Positions 9,173-19,885 are shown, numbered from the stretch's first letter. The stretch: DNA of 64,000 bases from an uncultured Polaromonas sp. (GCA_937863225.1 CALMEI010000033.1:1-64000), one strand, 5' to 3'. The notes: generated by a model not told the origin, from the letters alone. Made by a program: numbers and translations.

Positions 9173-10336
9173 TTATGCAATATTTTTTACCACCCACTGC
9201 CCCGTCACTTCCACCATCTCGCGGTCGCAGGTAAATTCATCCACTTCACTCTCATGCCCTGGTAAGACGCACACCACCGTTTCGCCCGATTGGCGTAATT
9301 GGTTGATGGCTGTTTGCAAACCGGTGGACTCACTCCATGGCGCACGAATCGCGGCTTTCAGCGGCAAGGGCACAACCGCTCTGACCAATTCTTTGATGTC
9401 CAAACTGAATCCCACCGCGGGTCGGTTGCGGCCAAATACGGCGCCAACTTCGTCATAGCGACCACCGCGCACCAAGGAATCGGGGGCGCCCTTGGCGTAC
9501 ATGGCAAAACGCGCACCGCTGTAATAGGCATAGCCGCCTAAATCTGCAAGGTCAAAAGTCACTTTGGCACCCTTGATTTGGGCTGCCAACCATCTCAAAT
9601 TTGATAGCACTTCAGGCAACAAACATGCCGGCGAAAGGGCTTTTTCAGCCTCAGCCAACACCTTGCTGTCACCGTACAGTTGCACCAATGTCAACAGCGC
9701 TTGTTGCACCGCGTGTGGAAATGATTTGGTCAATGCAGCCAGTTCGCTGGCATCTTTGGCGGCCAATGCGGCATGGATTTGCATTAAGTGCGATTCAGGC
9801 AAGACCTGTTGCACGCAAGCCGCCGACAACAAATGGCGCACGATGCGCGCGTCGGACAAATCCACACTCACATCACTGACTGCAGCGACCTTCAAGCTGT
9901 CCAACGCCAACAGCAGCACCTCGACATCCGCCTCACGCCCGGCATGACCGTAAATTTCAGCACCAAATTGCAATGGTTCACGGGTCGATTGCGGGCGGTC
10001 AGGGCGGGTATGCAACACGCTGCCTGCATAGCACAAGCGCGTCACGCCTTTGCGATTCAATAAATGCGCGTCAATGCGGGCGACTTGTGGCGTGGTGTCG
10101 GCACGCAAACCCAAGGTGCGGCCTGAGAGTTGGTCTACCAGCTTGAAAGTTTGTAAATCCAGCGCTTCACCTGTGCCAGTGAGCAACGATTCAAGATGCT
10201 CCAACAGCGGCGGCATCACCAATTCATAGCCATAGCCACGAGCGGTATCAAGCAAGCTGCGTCGCAGCTCTTCGATGTGTCTGGCCTCGGATGGCAATAC
10301 ATCGGCAATATGATCAGGTAGCACCCAAGCGGACAT
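9173..10336 (-). CDS. hisZ: ATP phosphoribosyltransferase regulatory subunit HisZ
   Basis: A catalytically silent histidyl-tRNA synthetase paralogue that forms a hetero-octamer with short-form HisG and mediates histidine feedback on the first step of histidine synthesis. The 387-residue product begins with the [20 protein letters not shown] segment typical of betaproteobacterial HisZ, then class II synthetase-type motif 2 around the FGAEIYG and [13 protein letters not shown] stretches. It lacks the C-terminal anticodon-binding domain of HisS. No hisG is present in the window, and the neighbour is purA. Purine and histidine synthesis share AICAR and PRPP, so the context fits. Confidence 0.93.
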   Translation of the reverse strand: MSAWVLPDHIADVLPSEARHIEELRRSLLDTARGYGYELVMPPLLEHLESLLTGTGEALDLQTFKLVDQLSGRTLGLRADTTPQVARIDAHLLNRKGVTRLCYAGSVLHTRPDRPQSTREPLQFGAEIYGHAGREADVEVLLLALDSLKVAAVSDVSVDLSDARIVRHLLSAACVQQVLPESHLMQIHAALAAKDASELAALTKSFPHAVQQALLTLVQLYGDSKVLAEAEKALSPACLLPEVLSNLRWLAAQIKGAKVTFDLADLGGYAYYSGARFAMYAKGAPDSLVRGGRYDEVGAVFGRNRPAVGFSLDIKELVRAVVPLPLKAAIRAPWSESTGLQTAINQLRQSGETVVCVLPGHESEVDEFTCDREMVEVTGQWVVKNIA

Positions 10337-10427
10337 GGCTATTTTTGGCAGGCTGTTAAAACCTAGATTTTACACGCACCACCTCTTCATACTGGGAGAA
10401 GACTTATATGAAAAGCCACTAATTCGA

Positions 10428-11384
10428 CTACCGCACCAAACGGACAAGACCGTCAAATTCGCTGCCGAAGCCACCACGACCGCCTTCTAAGGCGTTGGCA
10501 TGATTAAACCAGACGAACCAAGCGTTGTAATCAACGCCCGCGAAGGGTGTAGAGGTCCAGTAATAGCGGCTATCCAATGTATTAGGAAACCATGCGTTAT
10601 CAATCGTTGGAAATTCAGAATCTTTGACGAGAACTAACAGCTCATCTTTGGTCGGTAAGCGCCAAGCACTTGAACCGCACAAGTTACTGGTGTTGACAGC
10701 ATTTTTAAAGCCTATGCTGTTAGTGATTGCATCTATATCAGCCTGGGTAGGGGCTACGAATACTGAGCCGTTGTATTTTTGTAGTGCTGTGGTACTGTCA
10801 TAGTTGCTTTTGAATTGGTCGTTAGCTCTTAGACCTGTGCCTGCTCCGGTTTGGCCTTGCCAGATTAAACCAGTGGTGTTGTCACGCACGCATTCCGTTT
10901 TGTCGTAGTACTGTGCCATGTTGGCTGAGTCGCAGCCTTTGAATACCAAACTGTATTTTTCCGTGGCTATGATTGGTGCAGCTGTGCATGCAGTAGGCGT
11001 TGGTGTTGGCGTAGGGGTGGGTGTCCCTGTTAGACAAACCGCACCTTTGACAGTGACTTTGTACACCACTTTGGTGCCATCAGGCATGATGAGAGTGAAC
11101 TCTACTGGGGCGCTGTAGTCTCTTGCTGAGCGCGGGTCTGGGCTGATGCTGGCGCCTGCGGCTTGTACGTCTAGCACCATGTTGTTGATGTTGGTTGAAC
11201 AGTTGACAAGACCTGATAAATCGACAGTGACATTTTGCCCACTGACTGTGCCTTTAACACCATAGGCGCTGAAGTCTGCGGCTACGGTGGCGGGATCTGA
11301 ACTGCTGCTACAAGCGGTAAGCAACATGAAAACCATGCTGATAAGGACAGCTGTGCGTCTGTAAGTATGACTGAGTACTGGCAT
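10428..11384 (-). CDS. DUF1566-domain lipoprotein
   Basis: A ~318-residue secreted lipoprotein: lipobox LLTAC near residue 25, a Ser-rich linker, an N-terminal beta-type region to about residue 115, a TPTPTPTPTPT linker, then a C-terminal DUF1566 (Lcl C-terminal-like) domain with its marks GLIWQGQTG, WRLPTKDELLVLV and RYYWTSTPF. DUF1566 proteins are often surface or envelope proteins, and their function is mostly unknown. An earlier ATG at 11438 is in frame, but the ATG at 11384 has AAGGGA seven bases upstream. A perfect 16-bp palindrome lies between the two and would be an operator if 11384 is used. It stands alone between gltD and hisZ. Confidence 0.82.
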   Translation of the reverse strand: MPVLSHTYRRTAVLISMVFMLLTACSSSSDPATVAADFSAYGVKGTVSGQNVTVDLSGLVNCSTNINNMVLDVQAAGASISPDPRSARDYSAPVEFTLIMPDGTKVVYKVTVKGAVCLTGTPTPTPTPTPTACTAAPIIATEKYSLVFKGCDSANMAQYYDKTECVRDNTTGLIWQGQTGAGTGLRANDQFKSNYDSTTALQKYNGSVFVAPTQADIDAITNSIGFKNAVNTSNLCGSSAWRLPTKDELLVLVKDSEFPTIDNAWFPNTLDSRYYWTSTPFAGVDYNAWFVWFNHANALEGGRGGFGSEFDGLVRLVR

Positions 11385-11416
11385 TTTTGTCCCTTGCGAA
11401 TCGTTTTTGCTGAATT

Positions 11417-11432
11417 TATCACAATTGTGATA
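11417..11432. promoter_or_regulatory. Perfect 16-bp palindrome upstream of the DUF1566 lipoprotein gene
   Basis: TATCACAATTGTGATA reads identically on both strands and ends 33 bp upstream of the preferred start codon at 11384. The half-sites are TCACA/TGTGA with a 2-base centre, the inverse arrangement to a CRP site. It is probably an operator for an unidentified dimeric regulator. Confidence 0.45.
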
Positions 11433-11586
11433 GTTCATACTGTCGCGTCAGCCGATTCTCACTTGCAAGAAAATTACCGTCGTCTCGTGAAAACGATGGC
11501 ACATTAAAAACCTTGCTCGTTCTATGCCTTAGTCAAATGATGCTTTCGTTCATGCGGACATTACTTACGATTGAATAAAAATGTCA

Positions 11587-13089
11587 TTATCTGGGCAACA
11601 CACTGCTGCCCATCAAAAACGCATCTACCGCACGGGCGGCTTGGCGGCCTTCGCGGATGGCCCAGACAACCAAGCTTTGGCCACGGCGAATGTCGCCTGC
11701 GGCAAATACTTTAGCGACGTTGGTGGCATAGCCACCTGTTTCGTCCATGCTGGCTTTGGCGTTGCCGCGTGCGTCTTTGTCAATGCCAAACGCATCCAAT
11801 ACCGCTGCCACGGGTGAGACAAAACCCATGGCCAGCAAAACCAAATCGGCTTTGTGTTCTTGCTCGGTGCCAGGCACTTCGACCATCTTGCCGTCTTTCA
11901 TTTCGATGCGCACGGTGGTCAGGCTGGTGACTTTACCGCCTTTGCCATTGAAAGATTTGGTGGATATCGCATATTCACGTGCCAACAGCCCTTTGTCAGT
12001 GCCTTCATCGTGGCTGGAGCTGGTGCGCAATTTGATGGGCCAGTACGGCCATGTCATAGGGCGATTTTCTTCGACAGGGGGCTGTGGCATGACCTCAAAT
12101 TGGGTCACATTCACTGCGCCATGGCGAATGCTGGTGCCCACGCAATCTGATCCTGTGTCACCACCGCCAATGACGATGACGTGCTTGCCGTCTGCACGCA
12201 ATTGGTCTTTGAGTTTGTCACCCGCATTGACTTTGTTTTGCTGTGGCAAAAATTCCATCGCAAAATGGATGCCGTTCAGCTCGCGCCCTGTAACGGGCAA
12301 GTCGCGCGATTGTTCAGCGCCACCTGTTAACAGCACCGCATCAAAATCTTTTTGCAATTGGGCGGGAGTAATGGTTACTTTGGACCAGTTGGTGACTTTG
12401 CTGTCTTTACCCAAAGCGTCCTTTTCGGCACCGACCATCACGCCCAAGCGGAAGGTCACACCTTCTGCCTGCATTTGTTCCACGCGGCGGTCAATGTGCG
12501 ACTTTTCCATTTTGAAATCGGGAATGCCATAGCGCAACAAGCCGCCTGCGCGATCGTTCTTTTCAAACAAGGTGACGGCGTGACCAGCGCGTGCCAATTG
12601 CTGCGCTGCTGCTAAACCCGCTGGACCAGCACCGACCACGGCCACTTTTTTACCTGTTTTGTTTGTTGCAGGCAACGGCTTGACCCAGCCTTCAGACCAA
12701 GCGCGGTCAATGATGGCGTGTTCAATGGATTTAATGCCCACCGCGTCACCATTCACATTCAAAGTGCAAGCTGCTTCGCAAGGTGCTGGACAAATACGGC
12801 CTGTGAATTCAGGAAAGTTGTTGGTGCTGTGCAGCACATCAATTGCTTCTTGCCAGTCGGCAGGCTGACCGTGGTACACCAAGTCATTAAAGTCAGGAAT
12901 GATGTTGTTGACAGGGCAGCCATTGTTGCAAAACGGCGTGCCACAGTCCATGCAACGCGCGGCTTGCGTTTTGGCTTGTTGGTCATCCAAACCGATGACA
13001 AATTCTTTGTAATGTTTGAGCCGTTCAGTGACAGGTTTGTAGCCCTCTTCTAAACGTTCAAACTCCATAAAGCCAGTTACTTTACCCAT
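11587..13089 (-). CDS. gltD: Glutamate synthase (NADPH) small subunit
   Basis: Beta subunit of GOGAT: transfers electrons from NADPH via FAD to the large subunit, which makes two glutamates from glutamine and 2-oxoglutarate. The 500-residue product has an N-terminal Fe-S cysteine set ([25 protein letters not shown]), an FAD Rossmann motif [18 protein letters not shown] near residue 150, and a second dinucleotide site [29 protein letters not shown] near the C-terminus is the FAD-site signature. It follows gltB by 66 bp on the same strand, and the gap is largely filled by a copy of the dispersed element. Confidence 0.96.
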   Translation of the reverse strand: MGKVTGFMEFERLEEGYKPVTERLKHYKEFVIGLDDQQAKTQAARCMDCGTPFCNNGCPVNNIIPDFNDLVYHGQPADWQEAIDVLHSTNNFPEFTGRICPAPCEAACTLNVNGDAVGIKSIEHAIIDRAWSEGWVKPLPATNKTGKKVAVVGAGPAGLAAAQQLARAGHAVTLFEKNDRAGGLLRYGIPDFKMEKSHIDRRVEQMQAEGVTFRLGVMVGAEKDALGKDSKVTNWSKVTITPAQLQKDFDAVLLTGGAEQSRDLPVTGRELNGIHFAMEFLPQQNKVNAGDKLKDQLRADGKHVIVIGGGDTGSDCVGTSIRHGAVNVTQFEVMPQPPVEENRPMTWPYWPIKLRTSSSHDEGTDKGLLAREYAISTKSFNGKGGKVTSLTTVRIEMKDGKMVEVPGTEQEHKADLVLLAMGFVSPVAAVLDAFGIDKDARGNAKASMDETGGYATNVAKVFAAGDIRRGQSLVVWAIREGRQAARAVDAFLMGSSVLPR

Positions 13090-13122
13090 GATGATGTCCT
13101 GAAATTGGTTTAATGATTTGCT

Positions 13123-13194
13123 TCACTATGAATTTAATAGCACTCTAGGCAGTATTCATGCCGCCTGAGGTGCTTTTTTATCATTATTTTTAGC
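13123..13194 (+). repeat. Dispersed ~70-bp AT-rich element, copy 4 (diverged, inside the gltB-gltD operon)
   Basis: Reads CTATGAATTTAATAGCACTC, then AGGCAGTATTCATGCCGCC, then a T-rich tail that aligns less well with the other copies. On the minus strand it begins inside gltB: the TGA stop (13156-13158) and probably the last ~11 codons of gltB are element sequence. The rest occupies half of the 66-bp gap before gltD. Confidence 0.75.
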
Positions 13195-16100
13195 TGATGA
13201 CTTGGCACTTGCTGCAGCCATCTCAGCCAAAGCACGCTTGTATTCCGTTGGGAAGACTTTGACAAATTTTTGTCTTGCAGTGTCCCAGTTGTCTAACAAT
13301 TCACGGGCGCGTTTGCTGCCAGTCCAACGGTGGTGGTCATCTAACAATTGTTTGAGTTGCTTCTCATCGGTCTGGCCTTTGTTCCAAACTGCTTTGGCTA
13401 TGCTGGCAGTTTGCTCTGCATCACTCAACACTTTTTCTAGAGTCACCATCGCGGTGTTACAGCGCGAGGCAAATTGACCATCTTCGTCGTACACATAAGC
13501 AATACCGCCGCTCATGCCGGCGGCAAAATTTCGACCGGTTTTACCCAAAACCACAACTGTGCCGCCTGTCATGTATTCGCAACCATGGTCACCCGTGCCT
13601 TCAACCACAGCGGTTGCACCCGACAGGCGCACGGCAAATCGTTCGCCCGCGACACCACTGAAGAAGGACTCGCCACTGGTTGCACCATACATCACGGTGT
13701 TGCCCACAATGGTGTTGCGCGTTGCCTCGCCACGGAAATCCAAACTGGGTCGCACCACAATGCGCCCGCCCGACAAACCTTTGCCGGTGTAGTCGTTGGC
13801 ATCGCCAATCAAATACAAAGTGATGCCTTTGGCCAAGAAGGCACCAAATGATTGACCGCCGGTTCCCTCCAGCTGAATGCGAATGGTGTCATCAGGCAAG
13901 CCTTCCGGGTGCACCTTGGTTAACGCACCAGACAGTTTGGCACCCAGCGAACGGTTCACATTGCGTGCCACTTCCATGAACTTCACTTTTTCACCACGGT
14001 CAATTGCTGCTTTGGATTTTTCAATCAGCACATTGTCTAAGCTGCGCTCTAAACCATGGTCTTGGGTCGCGATATGGAAACGTGACACGTCATCTGGTAC
14101 AGCAGGCACGGCGAACAAACGGCCGAAATCCAAGCCTTGCGCTTTCCAATGCTCAACACCTTTTTTCATGTCCAACAAATCAGCACGACCAATTAAGTCG
14201 TCAAATTTGCGTATGCCCAGTTGCGCCATGATGTGACGCACTTCTTCGGCAATGAAGAAGAAGTAGTTCACCACATGTTCTGGCTTGCCCGTGAATTTTT
14301 TGCGCAATTCTGGGTCTTGCGTTGCAACCCCCACAGGGCAGGTGTTCAAATGGCACTTGCGCATCATGATGCAACCTTCTACCACCAGTGGTGCAGTGGC
14401 AAAGCCAAATTCATCCGCCCCCAATAGCGCGCCAATCGCCACGTCGCGACCTGTTTTCATTTGGCCATCGGCCTGCACACGGATGCGACCACGCAAACGG
14501 TTCAGCACCAAGGTTTGCTGCGTTTCAGCCAAACCAATTTCCCAAGGGCTACCGCAATGCTTGATGGACGACCATGGCGATGCGCCCGTACCACCATCGT
14601 GCCCTGCTATCACCACATGGTCGGCTTTGCATTTGGCCACACCCGCGGCAATCGTACCGACACCAACTTCGGCAACCAACTTGACGCTGATGTCGGCATG
14701 CGGTGCCACGTTTTTCAAGTCGTGAATCAGTTGTGCCAAATCTTCAATCGAATAAATATCGTGGTGCGGTGGTGGCGAAATCAAACCCACGCCGGGTACA
14801 GAGTGACGCAGTTTGCCAATGTAGTTGGACACCTTGGCACCAGGCAGTTGCCCGCCCTCGCCTGGTTTGGCGCCTTGTGCCATTTTGATTTGGATCTGGT
14901 CTGCACTGCTCAAATACTCTGCCGTGACACCAAAACGTCCAGAAGCCACTTGCTTGATTTTGGAGCGCATGGAGTCGCCTTCGCTCAAGGTGTAGTCCAC
15001 TTCAAAAATCTCTTTGCCCAGCAAGTCAGACATGGTTTGTCCTTGCTTGATAGGAATGCCTTTGAGTTCATTGCGGTAGCGCGCAGGGTCTTCGCCACCC
15101 TCGCCCGTATTGCTCTTGCCGCCCATGCGGTTCATGGCAACAGCCAATGTGGAATGTGCTTCAGTCGATATAGAACCCAAAGACATGGCACCTGTGGCAA
15201 AACGTTTGACGATTTCTTTGGCAGGTTCCACTTCATCCACCGAGATTGCTTTGCTTGGGTCAATTTTGAATTCAAACAAGCCGCGCAAAGTCATGTGACG
15301 TTTGGATTGGTCATTGATGATTTGCGCGTATTCTTTGTAGGTGTTCCAGTTGTTGGCACGCGTGCTGTGCTGTAATTTGGCAATCGCATCTGGCGTCCAC
15401 ATGTGTTCTTCACCGCGTGTGCGCCATGCATATTCACCGCCCGTATCCAAACGGTTGGCCAGCACTGGGCTGCTGCCAAATGCAGCTTGGTGCATGCGGA
15501 TACCTTCTTGCGCAATTTCAAACACACCGATACCTTCAACCCGACTCGAAGTGCCGGTGAAGTATTTGTTGACAGTGACTGAATTCACACCAATGGCTTC
15601 AAACAACTGCGCGCCGCAGTAGCTCATATAGGTGCTCACACCCATCTTGGACATGATTTTGGACAAGCCTTTGCCAACGGCTTTGACGTAGTTGTAAATG
15701 GCTTTATCTGCGCTTAAATCACCGGGCAGCTCTTTACAAATATCTGCCAATGTTTCCATCGCCAAATAGGGGTGAACCGCTTCCGCACCATAGCCAGCCA
15801 ACACGCCGAAGTGATGCACCTCTCGCGCTGAACCCGTCTCCACGACCAAACCGGCATTGGTACGCAAACCTGTGCGCACCAAATGCTGATGTATGGCAGA
15901 CAGTGCCAACAACGCTGGAATAGCCACTTGTTTTTGACTCACAGCTCGGTCACTGATGATCAAAATATTATTCCCGCCTTTGATGGCATCCACAGCTTGC
16001 GCGCACAACGATGCCAACTTGGCTTCAACACCTTCCTCACCCCAAACCAAAGGATAGGTGATATCCAATGTGCAGCTGCGGAATTTGCCTTGCGTGTGCT

Positions 16101-17946
16101 TTTCAATGTCACGCAACTTGGCCATATCGGTAAAGTTCAATACAGGTTGGCTTACTTCTAAACGCATGGGTGGATTGACATGATTGATATCCAACAAATT
16201 GGGTTTTGGCCCAATGAAAGACACCAAAGACATCACAATCGCTTCTCGAATTGGGTCAATCGGTGGGTTGGTCACCTGCGCAAACAACTGCTTAAAGTAG
16301 TTGTAGAGTGGTTTGTTTTTGTCTGACAAAACGGCCAGTGGGCTGTCGTTGCCCATAGAGCCAATCGCTTCTTCGCCTGCACTGGCCATGGGTGCAATTA
16401 AAAATTTGATGTCTTCTTGTGTGAATCCAAAAGCCTGTTGACGGTCGAGCAAATCTGCTGTCACGTGGTGCGCGCCTGAGGTTTGCGGCTCGGTGGCACC
16501 CATTGGTAATTCTTGTGCGGCTTCACCTGCCACTGGATTGGCCACATCATCCAAACGGATGCGTAAATTTTCAATCCATTGTGTGTAGGGCTTGCTGTTG
16601 GCGAGATTGGCTTTCAGCTCTTCGTCATCAATCATGCGACCTTGTTCAAGGTCGATTAAAAACATTTTGCCAGGCTGCAAGCGCCATTTGCGAACAATTT
16701 TGTTTTCAGGCACAGGCAAAACACCTGACTCTGAACCCATGATGACCAAATCGTCATCGGTCACACAATACCGACTGGGGCGCAAACCATTGCGGTCCAG
16801 TGTGGCGCCAATTTGACGACCATCCGTGAACACAATACTGGCCGGACCATCCCAAGGTTCCATCATTGCGGCATGGTATTCATAAAATGCTTTGCGGCGC
16901 AGGTCCATGGTGGTGTGTTGTTCCCACGGTTCTGGAATCATCATCATCACCGCTTGGCTGATGGGATATCCCGCCATGGTGAGCAACTCTAAACAATTGT
17001 CAAATGTGGCGGTATCTGATTGGTCAGCAAAACTGATGGGGTACAGTTTTTGCAAATCTTCTCCCAGCACGGGCGATGACATCACGCCTTCGCGCGCTTT
17101 CATCCAGTTGTAGTTGCCTTTGACGGTGTTGATCTCACCGTTGTGCGCCACATAGCGGTATGGGTGTGCCAAAGGCCATTCTGGGAAGGTGTTGGTTGAG
17201 AAGCGTTGGTGTACCAAACCAAGCGCAGAAACACAGCGTTCATCTGATAAATCAAGATAGTATGTGCCCACTTGGTCTGCTAACAACAAGCCTTTGTAAA
17301 CCACCGTGCGGCTTGACATGCTGGGCACGTAATATTCTTTGCTGTGCTTCAAGTTCAAGTTCTGAATGTTGGCGCTGGCGGTTTTGCGAATGACATACAG
17401 CTTGCGCTCCAACGCATCTTGCACGATCACATCGTTGCCACGGCCGATGAAGACTTGACGCAAAATCGGCTCTTTCTCACGCACGGTGGGCGACATGGGC
17501 ATGTCGCGGTTCACTGGCACATCACGCCAGCCCAACAGCACTTGGCCTTCGGCTTTGATGGCTCGCTCCATCTCTTGTTCGCAAGCCAAGCGACTGGCGT
17601 GCTCTTTGGGCAAAAACACCATGCCTACGCCATACTCTCCGGCGGTAGGTAATTGAACACCTTGCTTGGCCATTTCTTCACGGTACAAAGCATCGGGTAA
17701 TTGAATCAAAATACCCGCGCCATCACCCATCAACTTATCTGCACCCACCGCACCCCGATGGTCTAAGTTTTCAAGAATTTTCAAAGCATTTTTGACAATG
17801 TCATGCGATTTTGTACCTTTGATGTGTGCCACAAAGCCCACACCGCAAGCATCATGCTCTTGGTTACCAGCATACAAACCGTTGTGCGTTAATTGCGCAA
17901 CTTCTTGATCATGTGTCAAATGTGGGGTCGAAATGGTGTTTGTCAT
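13156..17946 (-). CDS. gltB: Glutamate synthase (NADPH) large subunit
   Basis: Alpha subunit of GOGAT, ~1596 residues. With the ATG at 17946 the glutaminase nucleophile is Cys34 ([12 protein letters not shown]), preceded by a propeptide normally cleaved off. Domains follow in order: class II amidotransferase (to ~430), central domain, FMN/2-oxoglutarate synthase domain ([15 protein letters not shown]; 3Fe-4S ligands in [19 protein letters not shown]), and the C-terminal GXGXG beta-helix ([14 protein letters not shown]). An in-frame GTG 18 bp upstream is possible, but AAGGA lies seven bases before the ATG. The C-terminal tail [12 protein letters not shown] appears to be encoded by the dispersed element. 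It leads the gltB-gltD operon. Confidence 0.97.
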   Translation of the reverse strand: MTNTISTPHLTHDQEVAQLTHNGLYAGNQEHDACGVGFVAHIKGTKSHDIVKNALKILENLDHRGAVGADKLMGDGAGILIQLPDALYREEMAKQGVQLPTAGEYGVGMVFLPKEHASRLACEQEMERAIKAEGQVLLGWRDVPVNRDMPMSPTVREKEPILRQVFIGRGNDVIVQDALERKLYVIRKTASANIQNLNLKHSKEYYVPSMSSRTVVYKGLLLADQVGTYYLDLSDERCVSALGLVHQRFSTNTFPEWPLAHPYRYVAHNGEINTVKGNYNWMKAREGVMSSPVLGEDLQKLYPISFADQSDTATFDNCLELLTMAGYPISQAVMMMIPEPWEQHTTMDLRRKAFYEYHAAMMEPWDGPASIVFTDGRQIGATLDRNGLRPSRYCVTDDDLVIMGSESGVLPVPENKIVRKWRLQPGKMFLIDLEQGRMIDDEELKANLANSKPYTQWIENLRIRLDDVANPVAGEAAQELPMGATEPQTSGAHHVTADLLDRQQAFGFTQEDIKFLIAPMASAGEEAIGSMGNDSPLAVLSDKNKPLYNYFKQLFAQVTNPPIDPIREAIVMSLVSFIGPKPNLLDINHVNPPMRLEVSQPVLNFTDMAKLRDIEKHTQGKFRSCTLDITYPLVWGEEGVEAKLASLCAQAVDAIKGGNNILIISDRAVSQKQVAIPALLALSAIHQHLVRTGLRTNAGLVVETGSAREVHHFGVLAGYGAEAVHPYLAMETLADICKELPGDLSADKAIYNYVKAVGKGLSKIMSKMGVSTYMSYCGAQLFEAIGVNSVTVNKYFTGTSSRVEGIGVFEIAQEGIRMHQAAFGSSPVLANRLDTGGEYAWRTRGEEHMWTPDAIAKLQHSTRANNWNTYKEYAQIINDQSKRHMTLRGLFEFKIDPSKAISVDEVEPAKEIVKRFATGAMSLGSISTEAHSTLAVAMNRMGGKSNTGEGGEDPARYRNELKGIPIKQGQTMSDLLGKEIFEVDYTLSEGDSMRSKIKQVASGRFGVTAEYLSSADQIQIKMAQGAKPGEGGQLPGAKVSNYIGKLRHSVPGVGLISPPPHHDIYSIEDLAQLIHDLKNVAPHADISVKLVAEVGVGTIAAGVAKCKADHVVIAGHDGGTGASPWSSIKHCGSPWEIGLAETQQTLVLNRLRGRIRVQADGQMKTGRDVAIGALLGADEFGFATAPLVVEGCIMMRKCHLNTCPVGVATQDPELRKKFTGKPEHVVNYFFFIAEEVRHIMAQLGIRKFDDLIGRADLLDMKKGVEHWKAQGLDFGRLFAVPAVPDDVSRFHIATQDHGLERSLDNVLIEKSKAAIDRGEKVKFMEVARNVNRSLGAKLSGALTKVHPEGLPDDTIRIQLEGTGGQSFGAFLAKGITLYLIGDANDYTGKGLSGGRIVVRPSLDFRGEATRNTIVGNTVMYGATSGESFFSGVAGERFAVRLSGATAVVEGTGDHGCEYMTGGTVVVLGKTGRNFAAGMSGGIAYVYDEDGQFASRCNTAMVTLEKVLSDAEQTASIAKAVWNKGQTDEKQLKQLLDDHHRWTGSKRARELLDNWDTARQKFVKVFPTEYKRALAEMAAASAKSSAKNNDKKAPQAA

Positions 17947-18024
17947 AGCGCAGTCCTTGGTCACCGAAACTAAAATGGGGATTCATTTTACTGCACTGCA
18001 ACAATCTTGCCAATAAAAATAAAT

Positions 18025-18084
18025 GGGGTCAGATTCTAATTATAGAATCCAATTTTTATCACGCCATTAATCGGGGACATATTC
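18025..18084. repeat. RAYT-type direct-repeat element (GGGGTCAGATTC / GGGGACATATTC)
   Basis: Two 12-base direct repeats with two mismatches lie 48 bp apart at 18025-18036 and 18073-18084. A hairpin ATTCTA-ATTA-TAGAAT sits at the first one. From memory, GGGGTCAGATTC-type strings accompany REP-associated transposases of the type encoded 1 kb away (19048-19776). It lies between the gltB start and the PhnD-like gene's 3' end, so it may overlap the gltB promoter region. Confidence 0.45.
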
Positions 18085-18140
18085 AAATGTACGCAAAACA
18101 TCGTGTGGTTGTCATTGGCTGACCAGAGGATTTCAGTAAA

Positions 18141-18980
18141 CTATTTTGGTGATTTGGCTTCTTGTTCCAACCATTGTGGCAAGGCACGCAGTTTGGCTTC
18201 ACCAGTGGCATCAAAGGCATTGATACCTATGCGTTTCAACACTTCTTTACCGGTTTCAGAATTCGACAAGGCCAGTAGTTCTCGCTGCACAGCAACGATT
18301 TGGGCTGTATTGATTTTGTTGTAAGCAACCAATGGAAAATAAGGTTGAGCTATGCTTTTATGCAAAATGCGATCCCCGTTTTTTTCCCAATTTTTACCAA
18401 CACCTGAGTAGGATGCGACCGCCCCTGCATCCGCGAATTTATTGTCTAAGTAAAACGTCACTGCAGCTTGTTCTTTCACATAGGTCACATTCTTTTCTTT
18501 ATCTAAGTCAATGCCTTGGCTGCGCAATTCAGCTGCACAAAATTTAGACATATAAGCCACTTTTTCCGGTAAGGCGATTTTTTTTCCTTTGATGTCAGCC
18601 AGTGTTTTAAGTGGCGAGTCCTTTTTGACGACGATATAACACTGGCCATCAGGCTTGGCATTGGCCACGTAGTTATAGCCACTGTCACGCATGGCGCGAG
18701 CTGGGTAGTCGCTGGGACGCGCCATCACAAAGGCGTAACGATTGGTTTTTAAACCTTCTTCTAACGTGGCAAAGTCCCGCACAAACACCACGTTGACGCT
18801 GCTTCGCATGCCACGACTTATGGCATCACCCACGTCTTTGTATTTGGCTATCACTTGAGCTGCATCCAACCCACCTGAAGTACCTTCGCTAATTGCCAGT
18901 AGCAAAGCTTGTGCTTGGGCACCATGGGAAGCAATAAGAACAACTCCAGATACCATTGCCTTAGTTAAAAACTTGAACAT
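18141..18980 (-). CDS. PhnD-type periplasmic substrate-binding protein (orphan)
   Basis: A 279-residue protein with a cleavable signal peptide (hydrophobic core near residues 9-20, likely cleavage after AQA) and the layout of the phosphate/phosphonate-binding PhnD family of ABC receptors: VFVRDFATLEEGLKTNRYAF, RPSDYPARAM, KKDSPLKTLADIKGKKIALP and the hinge region FYLDNKFADAGAV. No ATPase or permease gene is nearby, so it may serve a distant transporter or act as a sensor. The ligand cannot be told from sequence; this superfamily also includes receptors for other oxyanions and sulfonates. It follows the RAYT gene on the same strand with a 67-bp gap. Confidence 0.78.
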   Translation of the reverse strand: MFKFLTKAMVSGVVLIASHGAQAQALLLAISEGTSGGLDAAQVIAKYKDVGDAISRGMRSSVNVVFVRDFATLEEGLKTNRYAFVMARPSDYPARAMRDSGYNYVANAKPDGQCYIVVKKDSPLKTLADIKGKKIALPEKVAYMSKFCAAELRSQGIDLDKEKNVTYVKEQAAVTFYLDNKFADAGAVASYSGVGKNWEKNGDRILHKSIAQPYFPLVAYNKINTAQIVAVQRELLALSNSETGKEVLKRIGINAFDATGEAKLRALPQWLEQEAKSPK

Positions 18981-19047
18981 CTGTGCACCTATAAATTTTG
19001 TGATTAGCTTACCGTTTTGTGTAACGACCTCAAAGAGTTACTTTCAA

Positions 19048-19776
19048 TTAAACGCCAATGACCATGTCTTTACCAGCTTTATTTGCGAAAGGCCGGCCAG
19101 CAGACTTCTTCATCACCCGCCTTGTTGTCAAAGCTTGAACTTTCGTTACAAAAGATGGCGTTCCCTGAACCCATCCTTTGCGAATCGCATCGCTGATTTG
19201 CAACCGTCGCGCTGTGCTCATACCGATTTTGACTAACTCGGCATATTTCATTTCTCGTGCAAATGGTGTATTGCCTATGTTCCAGTATGCAAAATGTGGT
19301 TCAAGGCGTTTATCAAGTTCATGTTTGACACCATGTCCAATGAAGTTTGTGTGGCTAGACCAAACATAATCAGCAACTTGCGCCACCAAACCAGCTTGCA
19401 CTGGACTCGAATCCATATAAACCATGGTGTCCAGCAAATCATTGTCAGCGTCAATCACCGTCGATTTATACCGACCATCCCAAAGGGTTCCTGTGCGGCC
19501 ATAGTGGTTGTTGAACCATCTCACATAAGCACGCCCAATTGCTTGCATCATGAGTGGTAAACCATCAGCCGTTTGGGGCGTCGCCAATATGTAGAAATGA
19601 TCCGGCAAGAGTACATAGGCGTTGATATCTACGTTGAACTTTTGCGAGCTATCTGCAAGTAAACCCAACATCGTTTCATAATCAGTTGCAGAGCTGAATA
19701 TCGGTTGTCCATTATTGCCACGTTGCATGATCAGATGCGGAAACCCAGCTAAGCTTAAACGTGGAAGACGAGCCAT
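19048..19776 (-). CDS. RAYT-type tyrosine transposase (Y1_Tnp, Transposase_17) with altered HUH motif
   Basis: A ~242-residue REP-associated tyrosine transposase-like protein: MARLPRLSLAGFPHLIMQRG start, the AYVLLPDHFYILATP segment, then AIGRAYVRWFNNHYGRTGTL, which holds the expected catalytic Tyr. In relatives the HUH metal motif reads HFH or HVH; here it is His-Phe-Tyr, so the second His is lost. The following YMDSSPVQAGLV also departs from the usual YMDLNPVRAGLV. The frame is otherwise intact. I start it at MARLPRL (19776); an in-frame ATG at 19842 would add 22 unlike residues. No transposon ends are seen. It may be decayed, immobile or repurposed. Confidence 0.8.
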   Translation of the reverse strand: MARLPRLSLAGFPHLIMQRGNNGQPIFSSATDYETMLGLLADSSQKFNVDINAYVLLPDHFYILATPQTADGLPLMMQAIGRAYVRWFNNHYGRTGTLWDGRYKSTVIDADNDLLDTMVYMDSSPVQAGLVAQVADYVWSSHTNFIGHGVKHELDKRLEPHFAYWNIGNTPFAREMKYAELVKIGMSTARRLQISDAIRKGWVQGTPSFVTKVQALTTRRVMKKSAGRPFANKAGKDMVIGV

Positions 19777-19833
19777 GTGCAAAGTGTAAACCGAATCCAA
19801 ACTGCTATTAGACCAACCCAATTGCCACTGTAT

Positions 19834-19885
19834 GTATAGCAATTCAGGCTATGCATGAACTGCCTACTGATTGTCTAGATATAGC
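19834..19885 (-). repeat. Degenerate copy of the dispersed AT-rich element
   Basis: The minus strand reads GCTATATCTAGACAATCA, GTAGGCAGTTCATGC and AGCCTGAATT, aligning with gaps to the full copies (GCTATAT, TAGGCAGT, ATGC, AGCC, AATT blocks kept). It lies between the ODP protein gene and the RAYT gene and overlaps the last codons of the former. Confidence 0.55.

Noticed and set aside
10993..11023. GT-rich tract in the DUF1566 gene as a possible phase-variable microsatellite.
   Set aside because: It encodes the TPTPTPTPTPT linker and its units are not identical at DNA level, which makes slippage unlikely.
14461..15375. 304-codon plus-strand open frame opposite gltB.
   Set aside because: It is antisense to the conserved GltB FMN domain, its translation has no recognisable domain, and codon use follows gltB.
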